This document shows positions 50,768 to 51,746 of a stretch of DNA of 51,746 nt, one piece after another. Position 1 is the first letter of the stretch. Every line of letters starts with the position of its first letter. Location: assembly GCA_018268515.1 (NCBI GenBank), contig JAFDWK010000026.1:1-51746 (forward strand), read 5' to 3'. Source of the stretch: Actinomycetota bacterium. GTDB lineage: Bacteria > Actinomycetota > Actinomycetes > Actinomycetales > Microbacteriaceae. The translations under genes were made by a program, and so were the position numbers. The notes under the pieces were generated by a model, which did not search any database, had not been told where the DNA came from, and worked only from the letters and a program-made list of their open reading frames with translations.

Positions 50768-51730
50768 ATGGATAGCGTGAAGGTTCACCTGTCCTACGAC
50801 GACCAGCTTGCGAAGATGCTCGGTCGTGGGCTCGTGACCACCGATCGCCCAGCCGCGATCGCCGCTCTCAAGCGCATCGGCTACTACCCGCTCTCGGCCT
50901 ACACCTACCCGTTCCGCGAGCCAGCAACAGAAGCGGACCTTGCCGCAGGCCGGACGCGGGCGGAGATGTTCCGCGACGGGGCAACCCTCGAGGACGCGCT
51001 GCGGCTGTACGAGTTCGACAGCAAGCTGCGTGCAGTGGTGCTTCAGGCGCTGCAGGAGATCGAAGTGGGGTTTGCGACCAAGGTCGGGTACGTCCTGGGC
51101 AAGCGAGCCGGCGATGGACATCTGCGTCTCGATTGTCTGGACGCGACGACGGCGTCAAGACTGAACTCAGAGGGCGAGACTGCACACGCCGTGTGGGTTC
51201 GGCGTTACGAGAAGCTACGACAGGATGCCAAGGACGAGGAGTACGTCAAGCACCATCTCCTCCACTACGGCGGTGAGATCCCGATCTGGGTCGCGACGGG
51301 CTTCATGGATTTCGGGTGCCTGATCCGCCTGTACTCCCTGATGGACAAGCGTGACCGCAAGAAGATCGCCTCCGAACTTGGTCTCAGGGGAAACGGTACG
51401 GACACGCTGTCCCGCTGGCTTCGCGCGCTCAACATCCTCCGCAATCATTGCGCGCACAACAACCGCATCTGGAATCGGGCGACGGTGGATGTCCCGCCCA
51501 AGTTCGCCGATCAGGTCGCGCCGACACATCTCCGCCATCTGAATGAGTTGGACAATGACCAACGCCAGAAGATCTACCTACTGCTGGCGCTCACCGCGCA
51601 TTTGGATCGTGCGGTGAATCCGTCAAGCACATGGGCGTGGTCCGCACTCCCGACGCAAGCCAAGAAGTTCGGCAACGTTGGTGGCATGACACTCGAGAAC
51701 ACGATGGGATTCCCCGCGGGCTGTGTTTAG
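50768..51730 (+). CDS. Abi_2 family (AbiD/AbiF-like) abortive infection protein
   Basis: A 320-residue protein of the Abi_2 family, which protects cells by shutting down growth on phage attack. The opening DDQLAKMLGRGLVTTDRPAA and IGYYPLSAYTYPF, then YEFDSKLRAVVLQALQEIEV are typical, as is the HEPN motif RNHCAH with R225 and H230 (RxxxxH), pointing to ribonuclease activity. The ATG at 50768 follows the RNA terminator by seven bases and has no clear ribosome binding site, so translation may depend on read-through or an internal promoter. It is the last complete gene of the window. Confidence 0.88.
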   Translation: MDSVKVHLSYDDQLAKMLGRGLVTTDRPAAIAALKRIGYYPLSAYTYPFREPATEADLAAGRTRAEMFRDGATLEDALRLYEFDSKLRAVVLQALQEIEVGFATKVGYVLGKRAGDGHLRLDCLDATTASRLNSEGETAHAVWVRRYEKLRQDAKDEEYVKHHLLHYGGEIPIWVATGFMDFGCLIRLYSLMDKRDRKKIASELGLRGNGTDTLSRWLRALNILRNHCAHNNRIWNRATVDVPPKFADQVAPTHLRHLNELDNDQRQKIYLLLALTAHLDRAVNPSSTWAWSALPTQAKKFGNVGGMTLENTMGFPAGCV

Positions 51731-51746
51731 CCGGGGCTTCGGGTAG

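Overview
The window is high-GC DNA with actinobacterial gene content and signals: dense operons with ATGA overlaps, several likely leaderless starts with a TAnnnT -10 box, and protein sequences most like the Microbacteriaceae. Microbacterium or a close relative is my best inference. No rRNA or complete tRNA is present.

The first 30.9 kb looks like ordinary chromosome for a nutrient-scavenging soil or plant actinobacterium. In order it holds an amino-acid/polyamine permease; a VapBC-type toxin-antitoxin pair; a ChvE-GguAB (MmsAB) multiple-sugar ABC transporter with a LacI repressor and a good operator; a D-threonine-aldolase/D-serine-dehydratase-like PLP enzyme beside a RidA remnant; the potassium transporter Kup; a secreted M6 (immune inhibitor A) metalloprotease; a nucleoside/pseudouridine salvage cluster (PfkB kinase, psuG, trpF, LysR regulator, MFS exporter, nucleoside hydrolase); and a tight minus-strand operon of a Dpp/Opp-type ABC importer, a carboxylesterase and an AtuA pair, divergent from a GntR regulator. 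Remnants of a sulfatase and of RidA show local gene decay.

From about 30.8 kb the content becomes accessory. A PIN toxin with an odd C-terminus and its excisionase-fold partner are followed by a complete IS21-family element (32031-34695). This abuts a headless coiled-coil tail that looks like the end of a Mob-type relaxase, and an EcsC-family gene. Next comes a 28-base tRNA-Ser 3' tail (36105-36132) that I read as an attachment site. To its right lies an integrative mobilizable element that runs off the window: two XRE-ImmA/IrrE modules with a PIN-like and an unknown partner, a divergent 434-residue protein with a C-terminal membrane anchor, a tyrosine integrase, an excisionase, a HUH-SF3-helicase Rep with iteron-like repeats, a MobV-like relaxase, and cargo.

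The cargo holds the most unusual signals. One is an array of about 15 copies of an 11-bp motif (ATCGTGCG core), mostly spaced in multiples of 11 bp, between divergent genes. It is followed by a C-box-like operator and an orphan controller (C) protein gene. Another is a promoter plus a roughly 70-nt, 20-bp-paired hairpin RNA ending in a U-tract just before an Abi_2 (AbiD/AbiF-like) HEPN gene, which I read as an RNA-associated abortive-infection system. All functions are inferred from sequence; no database search or folding program was run.
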